From NCBI GenBank assembly GCA_007361935.1, contig CP041667.1:2260501-2324500 (forward strand): a DNA stretch of 64,000 bases. The letters run 5' to 3'. The translations under genes and the position numbers were made by a program. The notes beneath the pieces are model-generated. The model ran no database searches, was not told where the DNA came from, and saw nothing but the letters and a program-made list of their open reading frames with translations. Below, piece after piece: positions 55,057-64,000 of the stretch (positions within the stretch are counted from its first letter, which is position 1; the number at the start of each line of letters is the position of its first letter). The stretch is from Lachnospiraceae bacterium KGMB03038. Lineage in GTDB: Bacteria > Bacillota > Clostridia > Lachnospirales > Lachnospiraceae.

Positions 55057-55135
55057 GTGTGCGTATTCAGTTTTTAACACATTCCCTGTCTATCCGCTGT
55101 CCGCAAAACCATTGATTTTATTAGCTTTTTGCCGC

Positions 55136-55158
55136 TATCGCTATCACACCTCATTATT
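55136..55158. other. Right attachment site of element B
   Basis: TATCGCTATC (55136-55145), 11 bp, then core TT (55157-55158); mirror image of the left end. Directly followed by C-CAG, which completes the Phe codon 62 and continues the recombinase of A. Confidence 0.9.
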
Positions 55159-56590
55159 CCAGCGGCCCGGATTTCAAGCCATGCTTGCGGACATTGAAGC
55201 CGGGAAAGTGGGTACGGTCATCGTCAAGGACATGAGCCGGTTAGGGCGAAACTACTTGCAGGTAGGGTTTTACACGGAAATGCTGTTCCCTCAAAAGGGT
55301 GTGCGTTTTATCGCTGTCAACGATAATGTGGACAGTGCCAGCGAGGGCATGGACAACGATTTTACCCCGCTGCGAAATCTGTTCAATGAATGGCTGGTGA
55401 GAGATACGAGCAAGAAAATCAAGGCAGTGAAAAAGTCAAAAGGCATGAGCGGCAAGCCTGTTACCAGCAAGCCGGTTTACGGCTATGTGATGGACGAGGA
55501 CGAGAATTTTATTATAGACGAGGAAGCCGCCCCGGTGGTGCAGCAGATTTACCAGCTTTGCCTTGCCGGGAACGGCCCGACCAAGATTGCCCGTATGCTG
55601 ACGGAGCAGCAAATCCCCACGCCGGGGACGCTGGAATATCAGCGGACAGGCAGCACCCGCCGTTATCACCCAGGCTATGAGTGCAAATGGGCGACCAACA
55701 CCGTCGTTCATATCCTCGAAAACCGAGAGTACACCGGATGTCTGGTGAACTTCAAAACGGAAAAGCCTTCTTATAAGGTCAAGCACAGCATAGAGAACCC
55801 CGTCGAGAAGCAGGCCATTTTCGAGAACCACCATGAGCCGATCATCGACAAGGAAACATGGGAACGGGTGCAGGAGTTACGCAAACAGCGCAAACGCCCG
55901 AACCGCTACGATGAAGTGGGGCTGTTCTCCGGGATTTTGTTCTGCGCCGACTGCGGCCATGTGCTGTATCAGCAGCGGTATCAGAACAAAGACCGCAAAC
56001 AGGACTGCTACATCTGCGGCAGCTACAAGAAGCGCACCCGCAACTGTACGGCGCACTTTATCCGCACCGATCTGTTGACCGCTGGTGTCCTGGCAAATCT
56101 CCGGCAAGTGACCGAATACGCAGCCAAGCATGAGAGCCGGTTTGTGAAACTACTTGTCCAGCAGAACGAGATCGGCGGCAAGCGAAAGACCGCCGCAGCC
56201 ATCAAGCAGCTTGAACAGGCGCAGGAACGCATTTCTGAAATCAGCCGCATTATCAAGCGGCTGTATGAGGACAATGTAAACGGCAAAATCAGCGATGAGC
56301 GTTTCATGGAACTGTCGGCTGACTACGAAGCCGAGCAAGCGGAGCTGAAAAAGAGAGCCGCCGCCCTGCAAGCCGAACTGGACAAGTCACAGGCAGCTAC
56401 CGTCAACGCCGAGAAATTTATGGGCATTGTCCGCAAGCACCTTGCCTTTGAAGAACTGACCCCCACTCTCTTGCGGGAAATGATCGAGAAAATTGTGGTG
56501 CATGAGTGCAGCTATGATGAGAACGGCACCCGCAGGCAGGACATTGAGATTTATTACAGCTTTGTCGGCAAGATTGACTTGCCCGAATAA
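55159..56590 (+). pseudogene. Large serine recombinase, 3' piece (codons 62-538), element A
   Basis: Continues the recombinase of 4082-4266: QRPGFQAMLADIEAG..., VKDMSRLGRNYLQVG, zinc ribbon CADCGHVLYQ...CYICGSYKKRTRNC, and end IEIYYSFVGKIDLPE. No frameshift or internal stop over 476 codons. It lacks the catalytic serine without the 5' piece, so A cannot excise while B is present unless D's near-identical recombinase substitutes. Confidence 0.95.
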
Positions 56591-56598
56591 CCGCCCGA

Positions 56599-56647
56599 CC
56601 TATCCGACACAATGGCCAAGTGTCGGATAGGAACGGCAAAATTTTTT
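56599..56647 (+). terminator. Hairpin after the A recombinase, near the element end
   Basis: 12-bp perfect stem CCTATCCGACAC / GTGTCGGATAGG (56599-56610, 56620-56631) followed by AACGGCAAAATTTTTT. The same hairpin follows the D recombinase (about 38823-38856, one mismatch). Terminator or recombinase-binding structure. Confidence 0.65.
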
Positions 56648-56694
56648 GCACTTCTATTGCTTCTTTATCACACATAAGCAAAATCGCAGGGAAT

Positions 56695-56996
56695 ATTTCA
56701 ACCCACATCGCCAATGATGGCGATGACTCCAGGCAATCCCGTGGAACTGGTGGAGCCCATATTTCAATCCACATCGCCAATGACGGCGATGTCGCTGCTC
56801 CGGAGATGATACAATGATTTTGGTTTTAGGATTTCAATCCGCATTGCCAATGACGGCGATGACGGAAATACTCTTGTTGCCTCACTGTATTGCATGGATT
56901 TCAATCCACATCGCCAATGACGGCGATGACATAGGGTTGATTCCTAACTTTTCACGATACTTGTATTTCAATCCACACGCCAATGACGGCGATGAC
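56695..56996 (-). CRISPR. Short degenerate type I-C-like CRISPR array, 5 repeats
   Basis: Repeats at 56695-56727, 56761-56793, 56831-56863, 56898-56930 and 56965-56996; spacers of 33, 37, 34 and 34 bp. On the minus strand the 33-bp repeat begins GTCATCGCCGTCATTGGCG and ends GTGGATTGAAAT, with a CATCGCC/GGCGATG stem, as in type I-C. Repeats 1-3 have substitutions and repeat 5 lacks one base. No cas genes are visible in the window. Element A's end is 6 bp from repeat 1, the leader-distal side. Confidence 0.93.
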
Positions 56997-57041
56997 TGCA
57001 ATTCTCCCCAAAAGTCACTCTCTATTTATGAACTTTTCCGG

Positions 57042-57086
57042 TGCGAATCCCGCAGGCTAAGACCACCTGCTTCCGATTCGCACCTT
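57042..57086. repeat. Large imperfect palindrome beside the CRISPR array
   Basis: GGTGCGAATC...GATTCGCACC with an inner GCAGG/CCTGC stem, between the array and the MFS gene. It looks a little like a tRNA T-arm but no tRNA can be folded. Possible terminator of the convergent region. Confidence 0.6.
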
Positions 57087-57129
57087 CTATTTTCTGCAAT
57101 ACTCTATCTTTTCCCAGCTATTCTTCCTT

Positions 57130-58416
57130 CTACCGCTCTTGATACCGGTACTTCTTCAACACCTTCCTGAACACCAGGCACACCGTCATTCCAGTCAACC
57201 CAAGCAGGAAGATCATCATTGCCGCACCGGAACCTTTTCCCTGTCCAAACAACATTGCAGCAATACTATCTGCTCCTGCTCTTGCCATAAACGGCTCACA
57301 GATCTGATCTACCATCCACCCTCCCAGGAGGAATCCTATAGGAATCGTGAAAAACTGCAAGGTATTCCGGCAAGCGTATACTCTGCCCTGCATTTCCATT
57401 GGAATCGTAGATCTTACGATCACATCCAGACTGGCATTCATGAAAGGTACCGGCGTATATCCTAGTATTTGTCCAACACACCAGGTAAACGGCGTTCTTG
57501 TCAATGACATCAGGAAATTATCTGTAGTCAAGGATATCATCATTGTAACCACAATGAGACGGATCCTGTCTTTTGGAGCGGGCAGTACAGACACCAGAAG
57601 ACTTCCTGCCAGCATGGCAATCCCGCCAAAGGAGGTAACAATCCCTAAGATCTTCTCTCCTCCATTTTCTCTTGGCAGGATAAATGCGGGAAGCACCGCG
57701 TCAAATGCTGAGGCCACTAGATTCACGCCTGCCAAAAATAAGATCAACACCAGTACCAACCTGTTTTCGTTCAGATAATACAGCCCTGCTTTCACAGACT
57801 CCAGCAGACTTTCCTTCTCTTCACATTTTCTGTCTGCTTCTGGAATCTTCACTCCAAACAGCAGCGCCAGAAAAGCCGCGAAAAATGTACACAAATCCAC
57901 GATGATCACAAAATCCATACCGCCAAACGCATAGAAGGATGTTGCCAGCATCGGATGAAGAATCGTGATCAGAGAATTAGAAAAGGATCTTAGACCGCTG
58001 GTCTTCTGATAATATTTTCTAGGAGTGATCAGGGTCACTGCCACATCACTGGCAGGACTCTGCACCGTATTCATAAGTCCGTTGATTCCATTCAGCAGGT
58101 ACAGATGCCAGGGACACAGCAGGCCCGCCTTCAGCAATCCGAACACCAAAAGCGTACAGCAGGCTGCCAGTGTGTCACATACCAGCATCGTTTTCTTTTT
58201 ATCCCACTTATCACTGAACGCCCCCGCGAAAATGCTCATCAGGACATACGGCGTATAAGAACAGACAGACAAAAGCGCCGTCTGAAGCGCTGATCCAGTA
58301 GCCTGATAAAGCCAAAGAGTCAGCGCAAAATTTGTCATCGTACTTCCAAGCTGCGACAGTCCTTGTGTGCTCCACAGAATGTAAAAATCTTTCAATTCGT
58401 ATATTCTATTTTTCAT
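57130..58416 (-). CDS. MFS transporter (MefA/macrolide-efflux-like MFS_3 family)
   Basis: 428 aa, about 12 membrane helices; loop motif GAFSDKWDKKKTML between helices 2 and 3 is the MFS signature. The pattern fits the MFS_3 group that includes Mef macrolide pumps and siderophore exporters; substrate unknown. ATG 58416 with GGAG upstream. First chromosomal gene beyond the array. Confidence 0.85.
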   Translation of the reverse strand: MKNRIYELKDFYILWSTQGLSQLGSTMTNFALTLWLYQATGSALQTALLSVCSYTPYVLMSIFAGAFSDKWDKKKTMLVCDTLAACCTLLVFGLLKAGLLCPWHLYLLNGINGLMNTVQSPASDVAVTLITPRKYYQKTSGLRSFSNSLITILHPMLATSFYAFGGMDFVIIVDLCTFFAAFLALLFGVKIPEADRKCEEKESLLESVKAGLYYLNENRLVLVLILFLAGVNLVASAFDAVLPAFILPRENGGEKILGIVTSFGGIAMLAGSLLVSVLPAPKDRIRLIVVTMMISLTTDNFLMSLTRTPFTWCVGQILGYTPVPFMNASLDVIVRSTIPMEMQGRVYACRNTLQFFTIPIGFLLGGWMVDQICEPFMARAGADSIAAMLFGQGKGSGAAMMIFLLGLTGMTVCLVFRKVLKKYRYQER

Positions 58417-58594
58417 TTTGACTTTGCTCCTTTGATTTTTTTTCGATCCATCAAATTGCAAAGTCCGAGGATTTTGGCTTTAATTCAGCCTCATCGCTCC
58501 ATGCAGTATCCTCAAACCTTGCATGGAGCTTCTCCGATTCCCAAAACCATTTTTCTCTCTCCTTTCTGTTTATTTGTAAATGTCTATCGTTCTT

Positions 58595-59407
58595 CTAATA
58601 AGATTTCGGTCCGACAGAACAAGTCTGAAATTCCATCGTTTCAACTTTCTTAATGCCGGAATCGATACTTGCCTTTTCCATGTCCGGACACTGGCTCAAT
58701 GATTCCATGTTCTGCCATTTCGCGCAGCAGCGCAGAGCTTCTGTCGGTTTCAGGCCGAGCACACGTTGAACATCCGATCTTCCAAATGCCAACTCCAATC
58801 CCAGTGCCGCTTGTAATACCTGAATATGAGAAGCTGTTTTTACTGTGAAAACAGCTTCAATGTTCGCTTTTTTCGAGTCAATGTTCACTTTTTCTGCTTT
58901 TTTGAAAGTATTGCTGATATGCAATGTCCGGTTATGAAGATGATTGCTTTCATTCAAAAGGAGACTGCGAAGGAACAATTCAAGGTACTCTGTCGTTTCG
59001 TGAATGCCATTTTTCAGATCGTTATAGTTTGCCCTGACCAATGAATTCCGAAAATACCATGCGTTCTCGGCGAAAATATCATTTGCCACATCAAAGCCCA
59101 GTGTACGAAAATACTTGATGAAGAACACTGCTGTCGTTCTGGTGTTGCCCTCGCCAAACACATGGATCTGCCACAATCTGGATACGAATACCGCAAGATG
59201 GTGGATGATTTCATCCATCGTGATATTCTTATAGGAAAACGTTTTCTCCTCTGAAAAATCATAGTTAAGCGCTGCCCGCAATTCCGTAGCACTGCCATAT
59301 AGCACGGTCGCTCCGTTCAGCACCCATTTCTTCTTCGTGAGGTTATAATCTCGAATACGTCCGGCATAAAATAAATGCCGGTAAACAGCTTCAATTCTTC
59401 TACCGTA
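58595..59407 (-). pseudogene. Fic-domain protein, N-terminally truncated
   Basis: Fic motif HVFGEGNTRTTAVF (HxFxxGNxR) intact, followed by a HTH-like C-terminal domain. The frame is open to 59407 (RRIEAVYRHLFYAGRIRDYNL...), where a stop ends it with no ATG, so the N-terminal part is gone; GTG 59323 is the only internal start. The 59408-59545 stretch encodes pieces of another protein (VEFGEGEGKYRLIIWLQG; MYDVPNTVEEL) in shifted frames. Fic enzymes AMPylate proteins. Confidence 0.75.
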
Positions 59408-59526
59408 TTAGGGACATCATACATTGGCAAGCCCAAACTTCTCTTTACCTCCGCTATATAAGCAGTATGTACCTTGAAGCCATATTATCAAGCGGTACTT
59501 GCCCTCTCCCTCGCCAAACTCCACTT

Positions 59527-60942
59527 TTACGCTGATTGTGCTGTCAGGTTTTTGTGGGAAAGCAACGCTACCGTCTCCACATGATACGTCCCCGGAAACA
59601 AATCTACCCCCGCGATCCGCTCCACCTGATAGCCTCTCCCCTGCAGCATCTCCAGATCCCTTGCCAGGCTGGTCGGCTTACAGGCGATATATACGATCCG
59701 TTCCACCCCAAACCGGATGATCTTATCCAAAGCCTTTGGATTCACCCCGTCTCTGGGCGGGTCCAGGACGATCAGATCTGGTTTTTCTCCCAGTTCATCG
59801 ATCACCTTCAGCACGTCTCCGGCCCAGAAATCGCAGTTTTCAAGGCCATTCAGACCAGCGTTTTCTTTCGCCGCTTCCACTGCCTCTTCCACGATCTCCA
59901 CGCCCACCACTTTCGCCGCTACCGGCGCCAGCATCTGGGCGATGGTTCCAGTTCCGCTGTATAGATCGAAGATCACTTTGTCTTTCGTCTCTCCCACATA
60001 CTCCCGTACCGTCTCGTACAGCACCTCGGCTCCCAGGGAGTTGGTCTGGAAGAAGGAAAATGGTGTGATCTTGAATTTCAATCCCAGCAATTCTTCATAG
60101 AAATAATCCTGGCCATAGAGAATTTCCGTTCCCTCGTCCTTTACCACGTCCGCCACACTGTCGTTCCTGGTGTGGAGGATTCCCGCGATCTTCCCTTCCA
60201 GATCCAGCGCCAGCAATGCTTCCACCCAGCTTTGACCGTCAAAACCGTCAGTCCCATTTGCTGCCGATTTTGAGGAGCAACTCTGCGTGGTCGTTACCTG
60301 GTCGATCAAGATCTCTCCGGTGCGGACCGCTTTCCGCACCAAAAGATGGCGGAAAAACCCTTCGTGCCGCATCCTATGGTAGTAGGGAAGCCCTGTACTT
60401 CTGGCGTACTCCAGCGTACAGGATAAGATCTTCCGGTAATCTTCATCCACGATCTGGCAGTCCGGCACATTTACAATATCATGGAAACTGCCCCGCTTGT
60501 GCATCCCCAGCGCCAGCGGGCCGTCTTTATACTCATCCCCAAAGGAAAACTCCATCTTATTGCGGTATTCCTGTCTTCTGGGACTTTCTTTGATCCCTTC
60601 CCAGAGATACTCGGTATCTGCCGCCTCATCCATCATTGCTTTTAACTGCGTCTCCTTCATCTGAAGCTGATCTTCATAAGGCAGCGTCTGGTAGGTACAG
60701 CCTCCGCACAGGCCAAAATGAGGGCAGGGCGAAGGGATCTCCTTAGGAGAGGATTCCAGGATCTCAAGGATCCTCCCTTCTGCTCTTCCTCCCCGGATCT
60801 TATTGACCGAGAACCGGACTTTCTGTCCCGGAATCCCATTTTTTACGATCACAGGCTTTTCTTCGCCCGGAAGATAGATCTTTCCTTTATTTGGGAACTC
60901 TACAGTTTCGATGATTCCTTCATATATCTGCCCTTTTTTCAT
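59527..60942 (-). CDS. rlmD: 23S rRNA (uracil-5-)-methyltransferase, RlmD/RumA family
   Basis: 471 aa. TRAM domain at the N-terminus, FeS-binding CPHFGLCGGCTYQ, SAM-binding FDLYSGTGTIAQ, DPPRDG and catalytic Cys in IACKPTSLARDL. Clostridia carry several RumA paralogues, so the exact uridine (1939, 747 or other) is not fixed by sequence. Housekeeping, not part of the island. Confidence 0.9.
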   Translation of the reverse strand: MKKGQIYEGIIETVEFPNKGKIYLPGEEKPVIVKNGIPGQKVRFSVNKIRGGRAEGRILEILESSPKEIPSPCPHFGLCGGCTYQTLPYEDQLQMKETQLKAMMDEAADTEYLWEGIKESPRRQEYRNKMEFSFGDEYKDGPLALGMHKRGSFHDIVNVPDCQIVDEDYRKILSCTLEYARSTGLPYYHRMRHEGFFRHLLVRKAVRTGEILIDQVTTTQSCSSKSAANGTDGFDGQSWVEALLALDLEGKIAGILHTRNDSVADVVKDEGTEILYGQDYFYEELLGLKFKITPFSFFQTNSLGAEVLYETVREYVGETKDKVIFDLYSGTGTIAQMLAPVAAKVVGVEIVEEAVEAAKENAGLNGLENCDFWAGDVLKVIDELGEKPDLIVLDPPRDGVNPKALDKIIRFGVERIVYIACKPTSLARDLEMLQGRGYQVERIAGVDLFPGTYHVETVALLSHKNLTAQSA

Positions 60943-61055
60943 ACTTCCTTTTGCCTTTCCGTTCTGTTTTTGTCCTTCGATTCGTTTGGCCGTCAGCGGT
61001 TTTGCCGTCCTGCTTTTGCAGGATTGCGCGACCGGCCTTCTCCCGTGAATTTAGA

Positions 61056-61979
61056 TTATTCCCGGTAAACGGCGTTTAGGATGGTGCCGTCTTTTTCCAC
61101 CCGGATATTGGGAAGACTTTTGACATATTGGTTAAACTGAGAATAACCATAATCATTGATCTTAAAATCCTTATATTTCTCATAAACCCGGTTTCCCAGC
61201 GTACTCAGCTCGATTCCGCTCCTGCCTGCGTCTTTCACCATTCTGCGCACATACCGGTCAATATCCGCTTTCCGTCCCTCGTCTTCTTTCAGGATCACGG
61301 ATACGATGTTTCCTTTTTTCACCATCTGGATCCGGGAAAATTCTTCCAGGAACTTAGACAGCATATTGTAGCCGTAACTGCGGACGTCGAAATCCGGATA
61401 CAGGCTGACCAGACGGCTTCCCACTTCTCCAAGCCCGGTAATGCGGTTGCTGTCCTGATTCTCAATGATCATCTTGATCACCGCGTCCTCGATCTTCTCT
61501 TTGCTCAGCGCGTCATGAGACTCCTGTTCCGTTCCAGGCTCCTGTTCATTCAGCAGGTTTTCAAGAATGGTAAATTTGTCGCAGGCTTTCCGAAATGGCT
61601 CCGGCGTTTTATTCTCCCCCATGCCAATGACCGTCTTGCCGCTCTCCCGCAGCCTGCTCACAAGTCTTGTAAAATCACTGTCGCTGGACACAATGCAGAA
61701 GCCGTCGATAGCATTGGTATACAGAATATCCATTGCATCGATGATCATCGCGGAATCCGTAGCGTTCTTCCCCTGGGTATAGCTGAATTGCTGGATAGGC
61801 ATGATCGAATTCTTCAAAAGCTCGTCCTTCCAGCTGGAATGCTGGGTGCTGGTCCAGTCCCCATAGATCCTTTTGTATGTGATATTTCCATATTTAGAAA
61901 GCTCTGTCAGTATCGGCTTGATATACTTTGCGGAAACATTGTCCGCATCGATCAGCAGCGCGTAATATTGTCCGTCCAT
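61056..61979 (-). CDS. NYN-domain (LabA-like) protein with two OST-HTH/LOTUS domains
   Basis: 307 aa. N-terminal NYN ribonuclease-like domain with acidic sites (ALLIDADNVSAKY; ATDSAMIIDAMDIL; VSSDSDFTRL), then two LOTUS-type RNA-binding domains (about 165-235 and 245-305). Probably an RNA-processing protein of unknown target. Confidence 0.88.
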   Translation of the reverse strand: MDGQYYALLIDADNVSAKYIKPILTELSKYGNITYKRIYGDWTSTQHSSWKDELLKNSIMPIQQFSYTQGKNATDSAMIIDAMDILYTNAIDGFCIVSSDSDFTRLVSRLRESGKTVIGMGENKTPEPFRKACDKFTILENLLNEQEPGTEQESHDALSKEKIEDAVIKMIIENQDSNRITGLGEVGSRLVSLYPDFDVRSYGYNMLSKFLEEFSRIQMVKKGNIVSVILKEDEGRKADIDRYVRRMVKDAGRSGIELSTLGNRVYEKYKDFKINDYGYSQFNQYVKSLPNIRVEKDGTILNAVYRE

Positions 61980-62035
61980 TTTATGATCTCCTTTACCTTT
62001 CCACCAATCTTTATATTTCTTCGTCTCAGATAAAA

Positions 62036-62084
62036 AGCAGGCAAGACGCCCGTTTTCACCAGATAGGCTTCTAACCTGCTTTCT
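62036..62084 (-). terminator. Hairpin between the small membrane protein and NYN genes
   Basis: AAAGCAGG ... CCTGCTTT stem with a long loop; T/A-rich flanks. Weak intrinsic terminator candidate. Confidence 0.45.
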
Positions 62085-62113
62085 TTTCCTTATGCAATTA
62101 TGGATGGCCCTTC

Positions 62114-62356
62114 TTACACCTGATCTTCATCATTGAAGAAATCGTCATCAAAATCATCCTCAAAGTCTTCCTCAAAGTCCTCCAGATAATCGGGGGTAAA
62201 GAAACAATATACCGCATAGGCGATCGCCGCGATGGCTGCCACCGCGCCTACGATAGCAAGTATCCAAAGAACCGTTTTGCTCTGTTTGTCTTCGTCCTTT
62301 TTATTTACTAACTCACTTAATTTTGTTGCCGCAATAATATCCTCTACTTTACTCAT
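62114..62356 (-). CDS. Small single-pass membrane protein with acidic tail
   Basis: 80 aa, ATG 62356 after AAAGGATG. Cytoplasmic N-terminus (SKVEDIIAATKLSELVNKK), one helix (TVLWILAIVGAVAAIAAIAYAVYCFF) and a run of Asp/Glu/Phe. Common in Lachnospiraceae upstream of or beside pcrA; function unknown. Confidence 0.75.
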   Translation of the reverse strand: MSKVEDIIAATKLSELVNKKDEDKQSKTVLWILAIVGAVAAIAAIAYAVYCFFTPDYLEDFEEDFEDDFDDDFFNDEDQV

Positions 62357-62443
62357 GCTCCCACATCCTTTCTCCTGCTGCCGCAAGTTCAATTATTGTT
62401 TTTATTATATCACTAAAATTTTCAGATTACTATATATTTCTTA

Positions 62444-64000
62444 TCAAATTTTTACCAGTTTTGCAAAAGCCGCAAACATTTTCTTCGTGCCCGGCCCGTC
62501 AAAATCCACCGTCACTTCGTAGTCTCTGCCGCCTTCAACGATTGCCGTCACCGTACCGTCGCCAAATTTTACATGGCGCACCCGGTCTCCTTCTTGATAG
62601 TCCAGATGTCCAGCCGGGCTGCCGAATTGTTTCCCTTGCTTCACTCCGGCAAACGCCTTTGTATGAAAGGCCTGTCTGGCTTGCTGATAAGCGCTTTGAA
62701 ATCTAGGCTTTTCCTTCTCTTCTGTCTCTTCTCTCTTAAATACAGCGCCGGTGGAAAGTAATTCTAAAGGAATCTCTTTTAAAAACCGGGACATTTTATT
62801 ATACTGGGTCTCTCCCCGGACCATTCTTCTTCTGGCACAGGTCAGCGTCAGCTTTTCCTGTGCTCTGGTGATTCCCACGTAGCACAGCCGCCGCTCTTCC
62901 TCCACCTCTTCCGGATCGTCAGAAGTGATAGTCATATAGCTGGGGAACAATCCGTCCTCCATTCCAGCTAGATACACATGGGGGAATTCAAGCCCTTTGG
63001 CGCTGTGCAGCGTCATCAGCACTACATAGTCGCTGTTTTCATCCAGATCGTCGATATCTGCCACCAGGGCTACTTCCTCTAAGAATCCGCTTAAAGAAGC
63101 CGGCTCGTCCTGTTCCTGGCAGGCTTCTTCGTAGGCCGCGATCTTATTTCGCAGTTCGTCAATATTTTCAATCCTGGCTTCCGCTTCTTCCTCCCCTTCT
63201 GCCTGAAGGCTTTCGATATATCCTGTCTCATCCAGGATCTCCTGCAGAAGATCTGAGATGGTCATCTCTGCCGCATCCCGCTTAAACCGTTCCATCAGCG
63301 CCGCAAAAGACTCCAGTTTGGATAATCCCCGGCCGATATCCGGGATCAGGTCCGCTCCCAGCAGCGCATCATAGAATCCGATCTCACGCCGGGCCGCATA
63401 TTCCTGCACTCGATTGATGGAAGTCAGTCCGATGCCCCGTTTAGGGACGTTAATAATCCGGCGGACCGCCAGATCGTCCTTCCCATTATCGATTGTCTTT
63501 AAGTAAGCCAGCAGGTCTTTGATCTCACGCCGGGCATAAAAGTTGACGCCGCCTACGATCTTATATGGGATATTGGCTGTTACAAACTTTTCTTCAAACA
63601 TCCGGGACTGAGCGTTGGTCCGATAGAGGATCGCGTAATCCTGATAAGCGCCTTCTCCTTGTTCTACCTGCCGCCGGATATCGTCCACAATATATTCCGC
63701 TTCATCATAGGCCGTATCAAACTGCCGGAACTGGATCGCCTCGCCTTTTCCGTTTTCCGTCCACAGCGTCTTTTCTTTCCGGCCTTTGTTGTGGCTGATC
63801 ACTCCATTTGCCGCATTAAGGATGGTTTCCGTGGAACGGTAATTCTGTTCCAGCTTAATGACTGCGGCGTCTTGGAAAAACTGCTCAAAATTCAGGATAT
63901 TCTTGATATTAGCGCCCCGGAATTTATAGATCGACTGGTCGTCGTCTCCCACCACGCACAGATTCCGGTACTTGGACGCAAGAAGGCGGACCAGCTCAAA
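62444..64000 (-). CDS. pcrA: ATP-dependent DNA helicase PcrA/UvrD, 3' part (5' end outside window)
   Basis: Frame open from 64000. Visible motifs: VVGDDDQSIYKFRGA (motif III), ILYRTNAQSR (IV), VMTLHSAKGLEFPHVYL (V), EERRLCYVGITRAQEKL (VI), and the C-terminal Tudor-like RNA polymerase-binding end (GDRVRHVKFGDGTV). UvrD-type helicase in nucleotide excision repair and plasmid replication. Confidence 0.95.
   Translation of the reverse strand, partial: FELVRLLASKYRNLCVVGDDDQSIYKFRGANIKNILNFEQFFQDAAVIKLEQNYRSTETILNAANGVISHNKGRKEKTLWTENGKGEAIQFRQFDTAYDEAEYIVDDIRRQVEQGEGAYQDYAILYRTNAQSRMFEEKFVTANIPYKIVGGVNFYARREIKDLLAYLKTIDNGKDDLAVRRIINVPKRGIGLTSINRVQEYAARREIGFYDALLGADLIPDIGRGLSKLESFAALMERFKRDAAEMTISDLLQEILDETGYIESLQAEGEEEAEARIENIDELRNKIAAYEEACQEQDEPASLSGFLEEVALVADIDDLDENSDYVVLMTLHSAKGLEFPHVYLAGMEDGLFPSYMTITSDDPEEVEEERRLCYVGITRAQEKLTLTCARRRMVRGETQYNKMSRFLKEIPLELLSTGAVFKREETEEKEKPRFQSAYQQARQAFHTKAFAGVKQGKQFGSPAGHLDYQEGDRVRHVKFGDGTVTAIVEGGRDYEVTVDFDGPGTKKMFAAFAKLVKI

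Noticed and set aside
55055..55158. An alternative N-terminus for the 3' recombinase piece
   Set aside because: The open frame continues left by chance into element B; no ribosome site and no similarity to recombinases before codon 62.
57042..57086. tRNA gene
   Set aside because: GGTGCGAATCCCGC looks like a T-arm but no acceptor stem, D-arm or anticodon arm can be formed; it is a palindrome.

Overview
This window looks like a gut Clostridia chromosome (Lachnospiraceae-like by gene content; species not determinable). Only the right end (about 56.7-64 kb) is ordinary chromosome: a leftover CRISPR array, an MFS transporter, a truncated Fic gene, an RlmD/RumA-type 23S rRNA m5U methyltransferase, a NYN/LOTUS protein, a small membrane protein and the 3' part of pcrA. 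Everything to the left is mobile DNA.

The mobile DNA is a set of nested elements, each with its own large serine recombinase. Element A (window start to about 56,688) is a mobilizable element (relaxase, Cys-rich VLP protein, RepA, DnaC-like ATPase, TnpW, recombinase). Its right end lies 6 bp from the outermost repeat of a type I-C-like CRISPR array. Its recombinase gene is cut at codon 62 by element B (4,267-55,158), a compact Tn1549-like ICE. B's transfer operon runs leftward: rep protein, PcfB, VirD4, Maff2, VirB6, MT-A70 methyltransferase, PrgI, VirB4, second DNA methyltransferase, CD1108-type protein, PAPS-reductase-like protein, DUF4315, DUF4366, TopB, VLP, ArdA/ArdC fusion and TTRAP. 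MobC and relaxase lie on the other strand, and integrase and regulators at the left end. B's maff2 gene is itself cut at two sites 16 bp apart by two further mobilizable elements: C (26,871-38,751; MobQ-type relaxase) and D (38,770-51,201; same backbone as A). Removing B restores an in-frame 538-aa recombinase (D's copy is 539 aa); removing C and D restores an in-frame 71-aa Maff2.

The three inner elements carry genes aimed at the ribosome: B a Cfr/RlmN-family radical-SAM methyltransferase, C an RlmA/TlrB-like rRNA methyltransferase, and D a TrmH/SpoU methyltransferase plus a Tet(M)-family ribosomal protection protein. The B and C genes follow 8-codon leader ORFs ending in R-x-R, the macrolide-arrest motif of erm/msr leaders; tet has the classical tet(M)-type attenuator. 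Each relaxase region has an oriT candidate, and the replication genes contain iteron-like repeats.

While C and D remain in place, B's coupling-protein gene and the rest of its secretion operon are 24 kb apart, so excision of the inner elements probably controls whether B can transfer, and excision of B controls whether A has a recombinase.
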